In this document: positions 8,092-18,878 of the stretch, piece by piece
Layout of the letters: the number at the start of each line of letters is the position of its first letter
Numbering within the stretch: the stretch's first letter is position 1
Origin: Variovorax sp. SG517
Lineage (GTDB): Bacteria > Pseudomonadota > Gammaproteobacteria > Burkholderiales > Burkholderiaceae_C
Direction of reading: 5' to 3'
Length of the DNA: 64,000 nucleotides
Assembly: GCF_013376045.1 (NCBI RefSeq)
Contig: NZ_JABMJG010000005.1
Coordinates: 442,080-506,079, forward strand
Notes under the pieces: model-generated
What the model was told of the DNA's origin: nothing
The model's input: the letters and a program-made list of their open reading frames with translations, nothing else
Databases searched by the model: none
Position numbers and translations under genes: made by a program

Positions 8092-10722
8092 ATGAATCCC
8101 AGCTACAAACCCAGCGACGTCGAGTCCGCTGCCCAGGCGCAATGGAGCGCCGCCGATGCCTACCGCGTCACCGAGGACGCGAGCCGCAAGAAGTACTACG
8201 CCTGCTCGATGCTGCCGTACCCCAGCGGCAAGCTGCACATGGGCCACGTGCGCAACTACACGATCAACGACATGCTCACGCGCTACCTGCGCATGAGCGG
8301 CTACAACGTGCTGATGCCCATGGGCTGGGACGCCTTCGGCCTGCCGGCCGAGAACGCGGCGCTGAAGAACGGCGTGCCGCCGGCCAAGTGGACCTACGAG
8401 AACATCGCCTACATGAAGGGCCAGCTCCAGGCCATGGGCCTGGCCATCGACTGGAGCCGCGAGATCGCCACCTGCGACCCCAGCTACTACAAGTGGAACC
8501 AGTGGCTGTTCCTGAAGATGCTCGAAAAGGGTATTGCCTATCGCAAGACCCAGGTCGTCAACTGGGACCCGGTCGACCAGACCGTGCTGGCCAACGAGCA
8601 GGTGATCGACGGCAAGGGCTGGCGCACCGGCGCCACGGTCGAGCGCCGCGAGATCCCGGGCTACTACCTGAAGATCAGCGACTACGCCGAGGAACTGCTC
8701 GAGCACACCCAGCACAAGCTGCCGGGCTGGCCCGAGCGCGTCAAGCTGATGCAGGAGAACTGGATCGGCAAGAGCGAGGGCGTGCGCTTCGCCTTCACGC
8801 ACGACATCAAGGGTGCTGACGGCAAGCTGATCCAGGACGGCCGCATGTACGTGTTCACCACGCGTGCCGACACCATCATGGGCGTGACCTTCTGCGCGGT
8901 GGCGCCCGAGCACCCGCTGGCCGCGCACGCCGCCACGCTCGACCCCAAGGTCGCGGCCTTCATCGAGGAGTGCAAGAGCGGCGGAACCACCGAGGCCGAG
9001 CTGGCCACGCAGGAGAAGAAGGGCGTGCCCACCGGCCTGACGGTGACGCACCCCATCACCGAGGAGCAGGTGCCGGTGTGGGTCGGCAACTACGTGCTGA
9101 TCAGCTACGGCGACGGCGCCGTGATGGGCGTGCCTGCTCATGACGAGCGCGATTTCGCCTTCGCCAACAAGTACGGCATCGAGATCATCCAGGTGGTGCT
9201 GGTCGACGACGAGCCGCACTTCGACTATCACAAGTGGCAGGACTGGTACGCCGACAAGCAGCGCGGCGTGACCATCAACTCCGACAACTTCAGCGGCATG
9301 AGCTACAAGGAGGCAGTGGCCGCCGTGGCGCACGCGCTGGGCCAGAAGGGCCTGGGCGAGCTGCAGACCACCTGGCGCCTGCGCGACTGGGGCGTGAGCC
9401 GCCAGCGCTACTGGGGCACGCCGATCCCGATCATCCATTGCGAAGAGCACGGCGCGGTGCCCGTCCCGGAGAAGGACCTGCCGGTGGTGCTGCCCACCGA
9501 CTGCGTGCCCGACGGCTCGGGCAACCCGCTGCACAAGCACGAAGGCTTCCATGCCGGTGTGGTCTGCCCCGTGTGCGGCAAGCCCGCGCGGCGCGAGACC
9601 GACACGATGGACACCTTCGTCGACTCGTCGTGGTACTTCATGCGCTACTGCGACCCGAAGAACGACGAAGCCATGGTGGCCGGCGGCGCCGACTACTGGA
9701 TGCCGATGGACCAGTACATCGGCGGCATCGAGCACGCCATTCTTCACCTGCTGTACGCGCGCTTCTGGACCAAGGTGATGCGCGACCTGGGCCTGGTGAA
9801 GGCCGACGAGCCCTTCAGCAAGCTGCTGACGCAGGGCATGGTGCTCAACCACATCTTCTATTCGCGCAACGAGAAGGGCGGCAAGGACTACTTTCCGCCT
9901 TCCGAAGTCACGCCCGTGCTCGACGCCCAGGGCCGCATCGTCGGCGGCACCACCGCCGACGGCACGAAGGTCGAGTACGGCGGCGTTGGCAAGATGGGCA
10001 AGAGCGAGCGCAACGGCGTCGACCCGCAGGACCTGATCGAGAAGTACGGCGCCGACACCGCGCGGCTGTACACCATGTTCACCGCGCCGCCCGAAGCCAC
10101 GCTCGAGTGGAACGATGCGGCCGTCGAAGGCAGCTACCGCTTCCTGCGCCGCGTGTGGAACTTCGGCGTCTCGCAGGCCGACGTGGCCCCGGTGGCCATC
10201 GCCGGCCAGGCCTTCGGCAAGAACGCCCAGGCGCTGCGCCGCGAGGTGCACACCGTGCTGCGCCAGGTCGACTACGACTACCAGCGCATGCAATACAACA
10301 CGGTGGTGTCCGGCGCGATGAAGCTGCTGAACGCGCTGGAAGGCTTCAAGCCCGACGGCAGCGCGGGCGACGCCGCGGCGGTGCGCGAGGGCTTCGGCAT
10401 CCTGCTGCGCTGCCTGTACCCGGCCACGCCGCACATCGCGCAGCAGCTTTGGAACGAGCTCGGCTACGACAAGGACTTGGGCGGCCTGCTCGACGCGCCC
10501 TGGCCCACTGTCGACGTAGGCGCGCTGGTGCAGGACGAGATCGAGCTCATGCTGCAGGTCAACGGCAAGCTGCGCGGCAAGCTCAGCGTGCCGGCAGGCG
10601 CCTCGAAGGACGAGATCGAGAAGCTCGCGCTGGCCTGCGACGACTTCGTCGCGTTCGCCGAGGGCGCGCCGGCCAAGCGGGTGATCGTGGTTCCGGGCCG
10701 CCTGGTCAACGTGGTCATCTGA
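8092..10722 (+). CDS. leuS: Leucyl-tRNA synthetase
   Basis: An 876-residue class I aminoacyl-tRNA synthetase charging tRNA-Leu. The HIGH motif is [13 protein letters not shown] (His49-His52). The connective editing domain includes [17 protein letters not shown] and [13 protein letters not shown], whose Asp is the usual editing residue. The second signature reads [12 protein letters not shown] (Lys634 onward) instead of KMSKS, an unusual Ser-to-Gly change while both lysines are kept. Length and order match the bacterial family. It leads a co-directional run with lptE and holA at 35 and 19 base spacing, a linkage common in proteobacteria. A GATAAT hexamer at 8042-8047 could be its -10 element. 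Confidence 0.97.
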   Translation: MNPSYKPSDVESAAQAQWSAADAYRVTEDASRKKYYACSMLPYPSGKLHMGHVRNYTINDMLTRYLRMSGYNVLMPMGWDAFGLPAENAALKNGVPPAKWTYENIAYMKGQLQAMGLAIDWSREIATCDPSYYKWNQWLFLKMLEKGIAYRKTQVVNWDPVDQTVLANEQVIDGKGWRTGATVERREIPGYYLKISDYAEELLEHTQHKLPGWPERVKLMQENWIGKSEGVRFAFTHDIKGADGKLIQDGRMYVFTTRADTIMGVTFCAVAPEHPLAAHAATLDPKVAAFIEECKSGGTTEAELATQEKKGVPTGLTVTHPITEEQVPVWVGNYVLISYGDGAVMGVPAHDERDFAFANKYGIEIIQVVLVDDEPHFDYHKWQDWYADKQRGVTINSDNFSGMSYKEAVAAVAHALGQKGLGELQTTWRLRDWGVSRQRYWGTPIPIIHCEEHGAVPVPEKDLPVVLPTDCVPDGSGNPLHKHEGFHAGVVCPVCGKPARRETDTMDTFVDSSWYFMRYCDPKNDEAMVAGGADYWMPMDQYIGGIEHAILHLLYARFWTKVMRDLGLVKADEPFSKLLTQGMVLNHIFYSRNEKGGKDYFPPSEVTPVLDAQGRIVGGTTADGTKVEYGGVGKMGKSERNGVDPQDLIEKYGADTARLYTMFTAPPEATLEWNDAAVEGSYRFLRRVWNFGVSQADVAPVAIAGQAFGKNAQALRREVHTVLRQVDYDYQRMQYNTVVSGAMKLLNALEGFKPDGSAGDAAAVREGFGILLRCLYPATPHIAQQLWNELGYDKDLGGLLDAPWPTVDVGALVQDEIELMLQVNGKLRGKLSVPAGASKDEIEKLALACDDFVAFAEGAPAKRVIVVPGRLVNVVI

Positions 10723-10757
10723 AACGCCGGACGAACGGCTCAATCAACCAAGCAAGC

Positions 10758-11279
10758 ATGAACATTCGCAATGTCTCGCTGCCGCGCCGCGGCTTCCTTG
10801 TCGGCCTGACGGCGGCCGGCGCTTCGCTGGGCCTGGCCGGCTGCGGCTTCGAGCTGCGCAAGGCGCCCGTCTTTGCGTTCAAGTCGCTGTCGGTGTCGGG
10901 CAACTCGGCCATGATCAACCAGATCCGGCGCGAGCTGCGGGCCACGGGCACCGTGACCGTGCTGCCGCCGGAGGATGCGTCCAAGGCGGACGTCATCCTG
11001 GAGGTCCTGGGCGAGGACCGCAACCGCATCGTGATCTCGACCAATTCGGCCGGCCTGGTGCGCGAGCTGCAGCTTCAGCTGAAGGTGCGCTTCCGGCTGC
11101 GCACACCGGCCGGCAAGGACTTGCTGACCGCCGGAGACGTTTCGCAGACGCGCGACCTGAGCTTCAACGAGACCAACGCGCTGGCCAAGGAGGGCGAGGC
11201 CGACCTGCTGTTCCGCGACATGCAGTCGGACATCGCGCAGCAGCTGATGCGCCGGCTGGCGGCAGTCAAGCAGCTCTGA
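10758..11279 (+). CDS. lptE: LPS assembly lipoprotein LptE
   Basis: A 173-residue outer-membrane lipoprotein that plugs the LptD translocon and helps insert lipopolysaccharide. The signal ends in a lipobox, SLGLAGCGFELRKA, with the acylated Cys near residue 31; GCGFELR is typical of LptE. The n-region has LPRRGFLVGL, resembling a twin-arginine motif. The mature part has the mixed alpha/beta character and the MSDI-like C-terminal helix (RDMQSDIAQQLMRRLAAV). ATG at 10758 fits the signal. It sits between leuS and holA as in many proteobacteria. LptA and LptB are encoded 40 kb away. Confidence 0.9.
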   Translation: MNIRNVSLPRRGFLVGLTAAGASLGLAGCGFELRKAPVFAFKSLSVSGNSAMINQIRRELRATGTVTVLPPEDASKADVILEVLGEDRNRIVISTNSAGLVRELQLQLKVRFRLRTPAGKDLLTAGDVSQTRDLSFNETNALAKEGEADLLFRDMQSDIAQQLMRRLAAVKQL

Positions 11280-11298
11280 GTCCGGTTTCTTCGCGTCC

Positions 11299-12372
11299 AT
11301 GCAACTTGCCAGCGCACAGCTCGCGGCCCATCTGCAGAAGGGCCTGAAGCCGCTCTACACGATCCACGGCGACGAGCCGCTGCTCGCGCAGGAGGCGGCT
11401 GACGCCATCCGCGCGGCAGCGCGCGCGCAGGGCTACACCGAGCGCAGCTCGTACACCGTAGCCGGCGCGCACTTCGACTGGAGCGCGGTGCTCGCGGCCG
11501 GGGGCTCGCTCTCGCTGTTCGCCGACAAGCAGATCGTCGAAATCCGCATTCCTTCAGGCAAGCCCGGCAAGGACGGCAGCGCGGCCCTGCAGCAGCTGGC
11601 CGAGTCGGCGCCCGGCAACGACAGCACGCTCACGCTGGTGATGCTGCCCAGGCTGGACAAGGCCACGCGCACCGGCGCCTGGTTCTCGGCGCTGGAGAAC
11701 AACGGCGCGAGCATCCAGGTCGACCCCATCGAGCGCAACGCGCTGCCGCAGTGGATCGCGCAGCGCCTGGGCCAGCAGGGCCAGCGCGTGATGCCCGGCG
11801 ACGAGGGCCAGCGCACGCTGCAGTTCTTCGCCGATCGCGTGGAGGGCAACCTGCTCGCCGCGCACCAGGAGATCCAGAAGCTCGCGCTGCTGCATCCGGC
11901 GGGCGAACTGAGCTGGGAGCAGGTGGAAGGCGCGGTCAACAACGTGGCGCGCTACGACGTGTTCAAGCTCTCCGAAGCCGTGCTGGCCGGCAATCCGCAG
12001 CGCGTGGCGCGCATGCTCGACGGGCTGCAGGCCGAGGGCGAGGCCGAAGTGCTGGTGCATTACACGATCGCCGAGGACATCCGCGCCCTCAAGCGCGTGA
12101 AGGACGCCATGGCCTCGGGCCGCCCTCTGCCGATGGCGCTGCGCGAGAACCGCATCTGGGGTCCGCGCGAGCGCGCCTTCGAGCGCGTGCTGCCGCGCCT
12201 GGACGACCGCATGCTGGCGCGCCTGCTGCGCGCCGCGCACGTGGTGGACGGCATCGTGAAGGGACTGAAGCAGCCCGACTGGCCCGCCAGCGGCTGGCAG
12301 GCCCTGCAGCGGCTCGCGCTGATGCTGTGCCGCGCCTGCGGCGGTGCGGCCGGCGCCGCGCGGCGCGCCTGA
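11299..12372 (+). CDS. holA: DNA polymerase III delta subunit
   Basis: The clamp-loader subunit that opens the beta sliding clamp, 357 residues, cytoplasmic. Family signs are [20 protein letters not shown] near residue 18, the [20 protein letters not shown] stretch near 68, and the C-terminal helical collar region with [22 protein letters not shown]. The start ATG at 11299 is 19 bases after lptE. Length is close to the usual 340-350. The gene order leuS-lptE-holA supports it. Confidence 0.94.
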   Translation: MQLASAQLAAHLQKGLKPLYTIHGDEPLLAQEAADAIRAAARAQGYTERSSYTVAGAHFDWSAVLAAGGSLSLFADKQIVEIRIPSGKPGKDGSAALQQLAESAPGNDSTLTLVMLPRLDKATRTGAWFSALENNGASIQVDPIERNALPQWIAQRLGQQGQRVMPGDEGQRTLQFFADRVEGNLLAAHQEIQKLALLHPAGELSWEQVEGAVNNVARYDVFKLSEAVLAGNPQRVARMLDGLQAEGEAEVLVHYTIAEDIRALKRVKDAMASGRPLPMALRENRIWGPRERAFERVLPRLDDRMLARLLRAAHVVDGIVKGLKQPDWPASGWQALQRLALMLCRACGGAAGAARRA

Positions 12373-12445
12373 CCGGGCGGCCGGGGCGATCAGGACGGCT
12401 CCAGCCACCAAAAGACCTGCGCCAGCCGGTCCGGGGATGGCGTGG

Positions 12446-12451
12446 GAAAAT
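12446..12451 (+). promoter_or_regulatory. Possible -10 element very close to proA start
   Basis: GAAAAT lies only 6 bases before the proA ATG, which would put the transcription start at or next to the start codon. There is no Shine-Dalgarno sequence there. Weak evidence from one hexamer. Confidence 0.3.
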
Positions 12452-12457
12452 ACGCGG

Positions 12458-13750
12458 ATGAACGCGTTCAATGTAAACGAACACATGCAGGCGCTCGGCC
12501 TGCAGGCCAAGACCGCCGCATTCCTCATGGCCCGTGCCGATGCGGCCAGCAAGAACAAGGCGCTGAAGGCGCTGGCCCGCCGGCTGCGAGAAGCCGGCCC
12601 GGTGCTTTCCGTCGCCAACCAGAAGGACCTGGAGCGCGCCACGGCCGCCGGCCTCTCGGCGCCGATGGTCGACCGCCTCAAGCTCACGCCCAAGGTCATC
12701 GAGACCGTCGCCCAGGGCTGCGAGCAGCTCGCCGGCATGGCCGACGTGATCGGCGAGATCATCGGCATGAAGCAACAGCCCAGCGGCATCCGCGTGGGCC
12801 AGATGCGCGTGCCGATCGGCGTGTTCGGCATGATCTACGAGAGCCGGCCCAACGTGACCATCGAGGCCGCGAGCCTGGCGATCAAGAGCGGCAACGCCGC
12901 CATCCTGCGCGGCGGCTCGGAGGCCATCGAGTCGAACAAGGCGCTGGCGCTGCTGGTGGCTGAGGCGCTGGCCGAGGCCGGCCTGCCGGTCGAGGCGGTG
13001 CAGCTGGTGCAGACCACCGACCGCGAGGCCGTCGGCCAGCTGATCGCCATGCCGGAATTCGTCGACGTGATCATTCCGCGCGGCGGCAAGGGCCTGATAG
13101 AGCGCATCAGCCGCGACGCCAAGGTGCCGGTCATCAAGCACCTGGACGGCAACTGCCACGTCTACGTGGACGACTCCGCCGAGTTCGACATGGCGCTGCG
13201 CATCGTCGACAACGCCAAGACCCAGAAATACAGCCCCTGCAATGCCGCCGAAGGCCTGCTGGTGTCGGCCGCGGTGGCCGAGGACTTCCTGCCCGAGATC
13301 GCCGCCATCTTCGCGGCCAAGGGGGTTGAGATGCGTTGCGATCCGGCGGCGGCGGCCATCCTGCGTGCAGACGCGGCACTCGACCCGAAGGCCAAGGTGG
13401 TCGACGCGGTCGAGTCGGACTGGTCGGAGGAATACCTAGCCGCGGTCATCAGCATCAAGGTGGTGGCCGGCGTGGACGAGGCCATCGCGCACATCAACCG
13501 CTATTCGAGCCACCACACCGACGCCATCGTCACGCGCGACCACGTGCACGCGCAGCGCTTCCTGCGCGAGGTCGATTCGGCCAGCGTGATGGTCAATGCG
13601 AGCACACGCTTCGCGGACGGCTTCGAGTTCGGGCTGGGTGCCGAAATCGGCATCAGCACCGACAAGTTCCATGCGCGCGGCCCGGTGGGCATCGAAGGAC
13701 TGACCTCGCTCAAGTACGTGGTGCTGGGGCAGGGCGAAGTCCGGACCTGA
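12458..13750 (+). CDS. proA: Gamma-glutamyl phosphate reductase
   Basis: NADPH-dependent reductase that turns gamma-glutamyl phosphate into glutamate semialdehyde in proline synthesis; cytoplasmic, 430 residues. Marks are [22 protein letters not shown] near residue 110, the nucleotide-binding region [16 protein letters not shown] near 147, and the catalytic Cys261 in [13 protein letters not shown]. The C-terminus [21 protein letters not shown] is characteristic. ATG at 12458 is preceded by no good ribosome binding site, and a -10-like hexamer lies 6 bases upstream. No proB is in the window. Confidence 0.96.
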   Translation: MNAFNVNEHMQALGLQAKTAAFLMARADAASKNKALKALARRLREAGPVLSVANQKDLERATAAGLSAPMVDRLKLTPKVIETVAQGCEQLAGMADVIGEIIGMKQQPSGIRVGQMRVPIGVFGMIYESRPNVTIEAASLAIKSGNAAILRGGSEAIESNKALALLVAEALAEAGLPVEAVQLVQTTDREAVGQLIAMPEFVDVIIPRGGKGLIERISRDAKVPVIKHLDGNCHVYVDDSAEFDMALRIVDNAKTQKYSPCNAAEGLLVSAAVAEDFLPEIAAIFAAKGVEMRCDPAAAAILRADAALDPKAKVVDAVESDWSEEYLAAVISIKVVAGVDEAIAHINRYSSHHTDAIVTRDHVHAQRFLREVDSASVMVNASTRFADGFEFGLGAEIGISTDKFHARGPVGIEGLTSLKYVVLGQGEVRT

Positions 13751-13823
13751 TGGACCTGATGAAAGCGGTCGGTCCGATGCGTCCGCGCGCGGCCTTGTCA
13801 TTGGGGCGACCAGCCCCAAATCC

Positions 13824-13829
13824 TACAAT
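13824..13829 (+). promoter_or_regulatory. Possible -10 element of gshA
   Basis: TACAAT, 41 bases before the gshA start, which would give a leader of about 34 bases containing AAGG before the ATG. The -35 region is not clear. Confidence 0.35.
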
Positions 13830-13869
13830 TCCACTCCACCTTTAAGCACAAAACCAACAAGGCCGCTGC

Positions 13870-15201
13870 ATGGTTCCGCATCTAGTCACCGCCCTGACCG
13901 GCCCGATCAACGAACTGGAGCAGCGGGTGCTCGACTCGATGCCCGCCATCGAGCGCTGGTTCCGGCTCGAGTGGATGGAGCACACGCCCCCGTTCTACAG
14001 CGCCGTCGACATCCGCAACGCGGGCTTCAAGCTGGCTCCGGTCGACACCAACCTGTTTCCGGGCGGCTGGAACAACCTCACCAAGGAAATGCTGCCGCTG
14101 GCGGTGCAGGCCGCGCAGGCGGCCATCGAGAAGATCTGTCCGGAGGCGCGCAACCTGCTCGTCATTCCGGAAAACCACTCCAAAAACACCTTTTACCTTG
14201 CCAACGTCGCGCAACTTGTGCGCATCTTCCACATGGCGGGGCTCAACGTGCGCATCGGGTCGATCGATCCGGCCATCAAGTCGCCCAAGAAGATCGAACT
14301 GCCCAACGGCGAGACAGTGACGCTCGAGCCCGTCGTGCGCAGCAAGCGCCGCCTGGGGCTCAAGAACTTCGATCCCTGCACAATTCTGCTCAACAACGAG
14401 CTTTCCGCAGGAACTCCCGGCATCCTCGAGGATTTGCACGAGCAGTACCTGCTGCCGCCGCTGCACGCGGGCTGGTCGGTGCGCCGCAAGAGCAACCACC
14501 TGCACAGCTACGAGGAGCTGTCGAAGCGCTTCGGCAAGCTGCTGGGCATCGACCCGTGGCTCATCAACCCGATCTATGCGCGCGCCGAGGGCGTCGACGT
14601 GGCCGAGGGCCGCGGCATCGACGTGCTCACGAGCCACGTGGACGCAGTGCTGACCAAGGTGCGCCGCAAGTACAAGGAATACGGCATCAACGAGAAGCCC
14701 TTCGTGGTCGTCAAGGGCGGCCACAGCGGAAGCGGCAGTCCGGGCGTGGTGACGGTGCGCGACGCCAAGGACGTGGAGGCGCTGATCGGCAAGCCGCGCG
14801 GCGGCGCCGGAGCCAGCGTTCCTGCGGCATCCGCCAGGAATGCCGCCGGCCGCGACCTGCGCGAGCCCACCGAACTGATCGTCCAGGAAGGCGTGCTCAC
14901 CAACGAGCGCGTGCACAACGGCGTGGCCGAACCGGTGGTCTACATGATGGACCGCTACGTGGTCGGCGGCTTCTACCGGGTGCACGCCGAGCGCGCCGCC
15001 GACGAGAACCTGAAGCTGCCGGGCGCCAGCTTCGTGCCGCTGGCCTTTTCTGAAAGTGCGCACTTGCCACAGCCAGGCGCCAAGCCCGGCGCCAGTGCGC
15101 CGAACCGCTTCTACATGTACGGGGTGGTCGGACGGCTCGCCATGGTGGCCGCCAGCTACGAGATGGAAGCGACCGATCCGGACGCCGAAATCTACGAGTG
15201 A
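13870..15201 (+). CDS. gshA: Glutamate-cysteine ligase, ferrooxidans (proteobacterial) type
   Basis: First and committed step of glutathione synthesis, joining Glu and Cys with ATP. This is the type named from Acidithiobacillus ferrooxidans, not the E. coli type: it opens MVPHLVTALTGPINELEQ and has KLAPVDTNLFPGGWNNLT near residue 57 and LLVIPENHSKNTFYLANVAQ near 95. Length 443, as usual for the family. A glycine-rich nucleotide-binding stretch, VVKGGHSGSGSPGVVTVRDA, is near 280. Downstream come kup and, after an opposite-strand pair, gshB; the gshA-kup-gshB linkage is usual in Burkholderiales. Confidence 0.93.
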   Translation: MVPHLVTALTGPINELEQRVLDSMPAIERWFRLEWMEHTPPFYSAVDIRNAGFKLAPVDTNLFPGGWNNLTKEMLPLAVQAAQAAIEKICPEARNLLVIPENHSKNTFYLANVAQLVRIFHMAGLNVRIGSIDPAIKSPKKIELPNGETVTLEPVVRSKRRLGLKNFDPCTILLNNELSAGTPGILEDLHEQYLLPPLHAGWSVRRKSNHLHSYEELSKRFGKLLGIDPWLINPIYARAEGVDVAEGRGIDVLTSHVDAVLTKVRRKYKEYGINEKPFVVVKGGHSGSGSPGVVTVRDAKDVEALIGKPRGGAGASVPAASARNAAGRDLREPTELIVQEGVLTNERVHNGVAEPVVYMMDRYVVGGFYRVHAERAADENLKLPGASFVPLAFSESAHLPQPGAKPGASAPNRFYMYGVVGRLAMVAASYEMEATDPDAEIYE

Positions 15202-15369
15202 TTCCCGGGGGCGGCTTGCGGCGATGGCCGCCGGCGGCAAAATAGCGGCCCCACAGCAAAGGAAACAAAAGGGCGGGAGGTCCTGCAGGTGGACTAAAGT
15301 TCACATCTGTCACACCCCCGGCGTGCCTGACGCGTCGAATCGCAGCCTGTCCCTTTTCCCATCGACTTC

Positions 15370-17238
15370 GTGTCAGCCCCCAAAAATCTCTCAGCCGGCC
15401 TGATCGTCGGCGCCATCGGCGTCGTCTATGGCGACATCGGCACCAGCGTGCTGTACGCCGTCAAGGAAGTGTTCGGCCACGGCCACGTGCCTTTCACCGT
15501 CGAGAACGTCTACGGCATCCTGTCGATGTTCTTCTGGACGCTCACCGTCATCGTCTCCATCAAGTACGTCGTGCTCGTGCTGCGGGCCGACAACGAAGGC
15601 GAGGGCGGCCTGGTCGCCATGCTGGCGCTGGCCTCGCGTGCGGTGCACGACAAGCCCAGGCTGCGCCACCTGCTGCTGGTGGTCGGCATCTTCGGCACTT
15701 CGCTCTTCTACGGCGACGGGGTCATCACCCCGGCCATCTCGGTGCTCTCGGCGGTCGAGGGCCTGGAGGTGGTGTCGCCGCACTTCACGCACTACGTCAT
15801 TCCGCTCACGCTGGTCGTGCTGTTCTGCCTCTTCGTGGTGCAGAAGCGCGGCACGGCGGGCATCGGCAAGTTCTTCGGGCCGGTCACGCTGACCTGGTTC
15901 CTCGCGATCGCGGTGCTGGGCGTGTCGCAGATCCTGCACCACCCCGAGATCCTGAAGGCGCTGAACCCGTTCTACGCGCTGAAGTTCATGTGGGACAACC
16001 CCGGCACCAGCTTCATCCTGCTGGGCGCGACCGTGCTGTGCGTGACCGGCGCCGAGGCGCTCTACGCCGACCTCGGCCACTTCGGCAAGAGCCCGATCCG
16101 CATCGCGTGGTTCTCGGTGGTGATGCCGGCGCTCACGCTCAACTACTTCGGCCAAGGCGCGCTGCTGCTGGAGAACCCCGAAGCGGTGAAGAACCCCTTC
16201 TTCATGATGGCGCCCGAATGGGCGCTCATTCCGCTGGTGCTGCTGGCCACCGCCGCCACGGTGATCGCGTCGCAGGCCCTCATCACCGGCGCCTTCAGCG
16301 TCACGCGCCAGGTCATCCAGCTGGGCTACCTGCCGCGCCTGAACATCGAGCACACCAGCGTGCGCACGGCCGGCCAGATCTACATTCCGCTGGTCAACTG
16401 GGGCCTGTTCGTGGCCATCGTGCTGGCGGTGGTGATGTTCCGCTCGTCGAGCAGCCTGGCCGCGGCCTACGGTATCGCCGTGACCACCGACATGCTGATC
16501 ACCACGGTGCTGACCTTCTTCGTGATCCGTTATGCGTGGAAGTTGCCGCTGGCGCTGTGCATCGGTTCCACCGCGCTTTTCTTCGTCGTCGACTTCCTGT
16601 TCTTCGCGTCGAACCTGCTCAAGCTCTTCGAAGGCGGCTGGTTCCCGCTGCTGATCGGCGGCTTCGTCTTCACGCTGATGATCACGTGGAAGGAAGGCCG
16701 ACGCCTGATGGGCGAGGCGCAGCACGCCGACGCCATCGACCTGAAGTCCTTCCTCGACTCGGTGTTCGTAAGCCCGCCCGCGCGCGTCGACGGCACGGCG
16801 GTGTTCCTCACGGCCGAGCCGGGCGTGGTGCCCAACGCGCTGCTGCACAACCTCAAGCACAACAAGGTGCTGCACGAGCAGAACATGTTCGTCACCGTGC
16901 GCAACCACGAGGTGCCGTGGATCCCGATGGACAAGCGCATCGAGATCGAGGCACTGGGCCACCACTGCTGGCAGATCATCGTCCACTACGGCTTCAAGAA
17001 CGACATCGACCTGCCCCGCGCCCTCGAGAACGCACGCATGCGCGGCTGTCAGCTGGAGCAGATGACGACGAGCTACTTCCTGTCGCGCGACGTGGTGATT
17101 CCCACGCTGGGCAGCGGCATGGCGCCGTGGCGCGAGAAGCTGTTCGCGCAGATGCACCACAACGCGAGCGGTGCGGCCGCCTTCCTGGGGCTGCCGAACA
17201 ACGCGGTGGTGGAGCTGGGGTCGAAGATCGAGATCTGA
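15370..17238 (+). CDS. kup: Low-affinity potassium transporter Kup
   Basis: KUP/HAK/KT family K+ uptake protein of the inner membrane, 622 residues with about 12 membrane segments in the first 430 residues and a cytoplasmic C-terminal domain. The start is GTG at 15370 ([35 protein letters not shown]), giving the family hallmark [14 protein letters not shown]. Others are [24 protein letters not shown] and the late [13 protein letters not shown]. It lies 168 bases after gshA on the same strand and ends 13 bases before a convergent deacetylase gene. Confidence 0.95.
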   Translation: MSAPKNLSAGLIVGAIGVVYGDIGTSVLYAVKEVFGHGHVPFTVENVYGILSMFFWTLTVIVSIKYVVLVLRADNEGEGGLVAMLALASRAVHDKPRLRHLLLVVGIFGTSLFYGDGVITPAISVLSAVEGLEVVSPHFTHYVIPLTLVVLFCLFVVQKRGTAGIGKFFGPVTLTWFLAIAVLGVSQILHHPEILKALNPFYALKFMWDNPGTSFILLGATVLCVTGAEALYADLGHFGKSPIRIAWFSVVMPALTLNYFGQGALLLENPEAVKNPFFMMAPEWALIPLVLLATAATVIASQALITGAFSVTRQVIQLGYLPRLNIEHTSVRTAGQIYIPLVNWGLFVAIVLAVVMFRSSSSLAAAYGIAVTTDMLITTVLTFFVIRYAWKLPLALCIGSTALFFVVDFLFFASNLLKLFEGGWFPLLIGGFVFTLMITWKEGRRLMGEAQHADAIDLKSFLDSVFVSPPARVDGTAVFLTAEPGVVPNALLHNLKHNKVLHEQNMFVTVRNHEVPWIPMDKRIEIEALGHHCWQIIVHYGFKNDIDLPRALENARMRGCQLEQMTTSYFLSRDVVIPTLGSGMAPWREKLFAQMHHNASGAAAFLGLPNNAVVELGSKIEI

Positions 17239-17251
17239 GCCCGGGCGCGGC

Positions 17252-18172
17252 TCAGTCGAATACCCCCGGCCGCTCCTTCTCGAGCCCGGCCACGTGCGAG
17301 GCGATCGCACCGGGCGTGGTGAACCAGATTTCGCCCCGGTCGCGCGCCTGCGCCAGGCGCGTGAGCGCCGTGCGCAGGTGCCTCAGCCGGTAGGGCTGCC
17401 CTACGATGTAGGGGTGCAGCGCGACGCCCATCACCAGCGGCTGCGCGCGCGACTGCTCGAGCATTTCCTCGAAGTTGTCGATCACCATCGCGCTGAAATC
17501 CTTTGCGTCCATCAGGCGGCCGACGATCATCGGGATGTCGTTGAGCTCCTGCGGGTACGGCACCGACCAGAGCGATCCGCCGCGCGTGCGCATGCGCAGC
17601 GGCTGGTCGTCGTGGCACCAGTTGAGCGTGTAGCCGTAGCCGGTCTCGGCCAGCAGGTCGGGCGTGACGGCGCTTTCGGAGATCCACGGTGACAGCCAGC
17701 CCGCTGGCGCCTGCCCGCTTTCACGCAGCATCCGCTCGCGGCAACGCAACAGCAGCGCGCGCTCGTGTTCCTCGTCGAGCACGCCCTGGCGTTCGGCGTT
17801 GCTGTGGCCATGGCCGATCAGCTCGTCGCCGCGCGCCACGAGCGCCTGGACCAGCTCCGGGCAGTGGTCGTACAGCGCGGTGTTGACGAGCGCCCCGGTC
17901 GGCAGCGCGAGCGAATCGAACAGTTCGAGACAGCGCCACGCGCCCACGCGGTTGCCGTACTCGCGCCAGCCGTGGTTGAGCACGTCGGGCTGCGGCGAGG
18001 CCGGGCCGATGCATGCGCCCAGCCCGTCGCCGAAGGCGAAGTGCTCGACGTTGAAGCCGATGTACACCGCCAGCCGTGCGCCGTTCGGCCACGCGTAGTC
18101 GGGCCGCCGCGTGATCGGCCGGTAGTCGAAGCGGTCGTGCGTGGGAAGCCGGTCGGGCCAGCGCGTGCTCAT
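17252..18172 (-). CDS. Polysaccharide deacetylase-family protein (PuuE-like)
   Basis: A 306-residue NodB-fold (CE4) protein close to the PuuE-type allantoinase/deacetylase branch. It has YRPITRRPDYAWPNGARLAVYIGFNVEHF at the start and GDELIGHGHSNAERQ near residue 120 as the metal-site region; the usual double Asp of true polysaccharide deacetylases is replaced around GFNVEHF. No signal peptide, so a small-molecule substrate such as a ureide is more likely than a wall polymer. The ATG at 18172 is 13 bases after the NTF2-like gene stop, so the two are an operon inserted between kup and gshB on the opposite strand. Confidence 0.78.
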   Translation of the reverse strand: MSTRWPDRLPTHDRFDYRPITRRPDYAWPNGARLAVYIGFNVEHFAFGDGLGACIGPASPQPDVLNHGWREYGNRVGAWRCLELFDSLALPTGALVNTALYDHCPELVQALVARGDELIGHGHSNAERQGVLDEEHERALLLRCRERMLRESGQAPAGWLSPWISESAVTPDLLAETGYGYTLNWCHDDQPLRMRTRGGSLWSVPYPQELNDIPMIVGRLMDAKDFSAMVIDNFEEMLEQSRAQPLVMGVALHPYIVGQPYRLRHLRTALTRLAQARDRGEIWFTTPGAIASHVAGLEKERPGVFD

Positions 18173-18185
18173 GCGGGCGGCCTCA

Positions 18186-18614
18186 TCACAGCACGGCGAG
18201 GCCGGCGCGCACCAGCAGCCATTCGGCACTGTCGTTCCACACGTCCATCTGCACGATCAGGCCGTGGCGCACCACGTAGCGGTCGACGTACCGGTTGCCC
18301 TCGAAGGCCGTGCCGTCGGGCCACGCACCGTAGAGCGTGCCGAGGCTGTAGACCACCGTTTCCTCGGGCGTGCCGCCGGCCACCGTTTCGGTGCGTTCGA
18401 TCTTCTTCTTGACCCAGGCGTAGCGCCTGGCGTTGAAGGCCGAGGTGTCGGCCGGCGCGTGCATCGGGCGGTTGCCGGTGAAGCGGATGCGGATGTCGGG
18501 CGCGGTGAAGCGCGAGGCCGACTGCGGGTCCGGAATCATCACCAGGCGCAGGAATTCGTCGACCACGGCGGCGGGATCGAGCGCAGGGCCGCCCTGCGAA
18601 ATGGATGTGTCCAC
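18186..18614 (-). CDS. NTF2/SnoaL-like protein
   Basis: A 142-residue small protein with the cone-shaped alpha+beta pattern of SnoaL/NTF2-like enzymes: an N-terminal helix (DPAAVVDEFLRLVMIPDPQSA), PDIRIRFTGNRPMH, and a late strand pair (RYVVRHGLIVQMDVWNDSAEW). Such proteins can be isomerases, dehydratases or binding proteins. The start is GTG at 18614, with GGAG six bases upstream. It leads the deacetylase gene and the two probably act on one substrate. Function unknown. Confidence 0.65.
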   Translation of the reverse strand: MDTSISQGGPALDPAAVVDEFLRLVMIPDPQSASRFTAPDIRIRFTGNRPMHAPADTSAFNARRYAWVKKKIERTETVAGGTPEETVVYSLGTLYGAWPDGTAFEGNRYVDRYVVRHGLIVQMDVWNDSAEWLLVRAGLAVL

Positions 18615-18878
18615 GAGCTTCTCCGGGAGTTGTCGGAGGTGGAGACACGCAATTCCCGTGCCGGATGGTTGACTTTATCGGGCTTAGATTGTTGACCATC
18701 CTGCGACTGCGGGCGCCCGGCACAATCGCCCCATGTGCGTTGCGCGTCCAGGCCGGCCGCGGCGGGCCGATGAGAAAAAAGCCCCCGTCGGCAAGGACAT
18801 CGCCGCTTCCGGCAACATCGCGCCCCGATACCCATGCCAATGGCCGCCGCGCCCCGGCAACGCAAGAAAGAACGCCTG

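Noticed and set aside
8008-10743. Long open frame of about 911 codons antisense to leuS
   Set aside because: It mirrors a well-supported synthetase gene; high-GC codon use keeps the opposite frame open. The translation is low-complexity and has no recognisable domain.
15391-17310. Leftward 639-codon frame opposite kup
   Set aside because: Antisense shadow of kup, rich in His, Arg and Glu, no domain.
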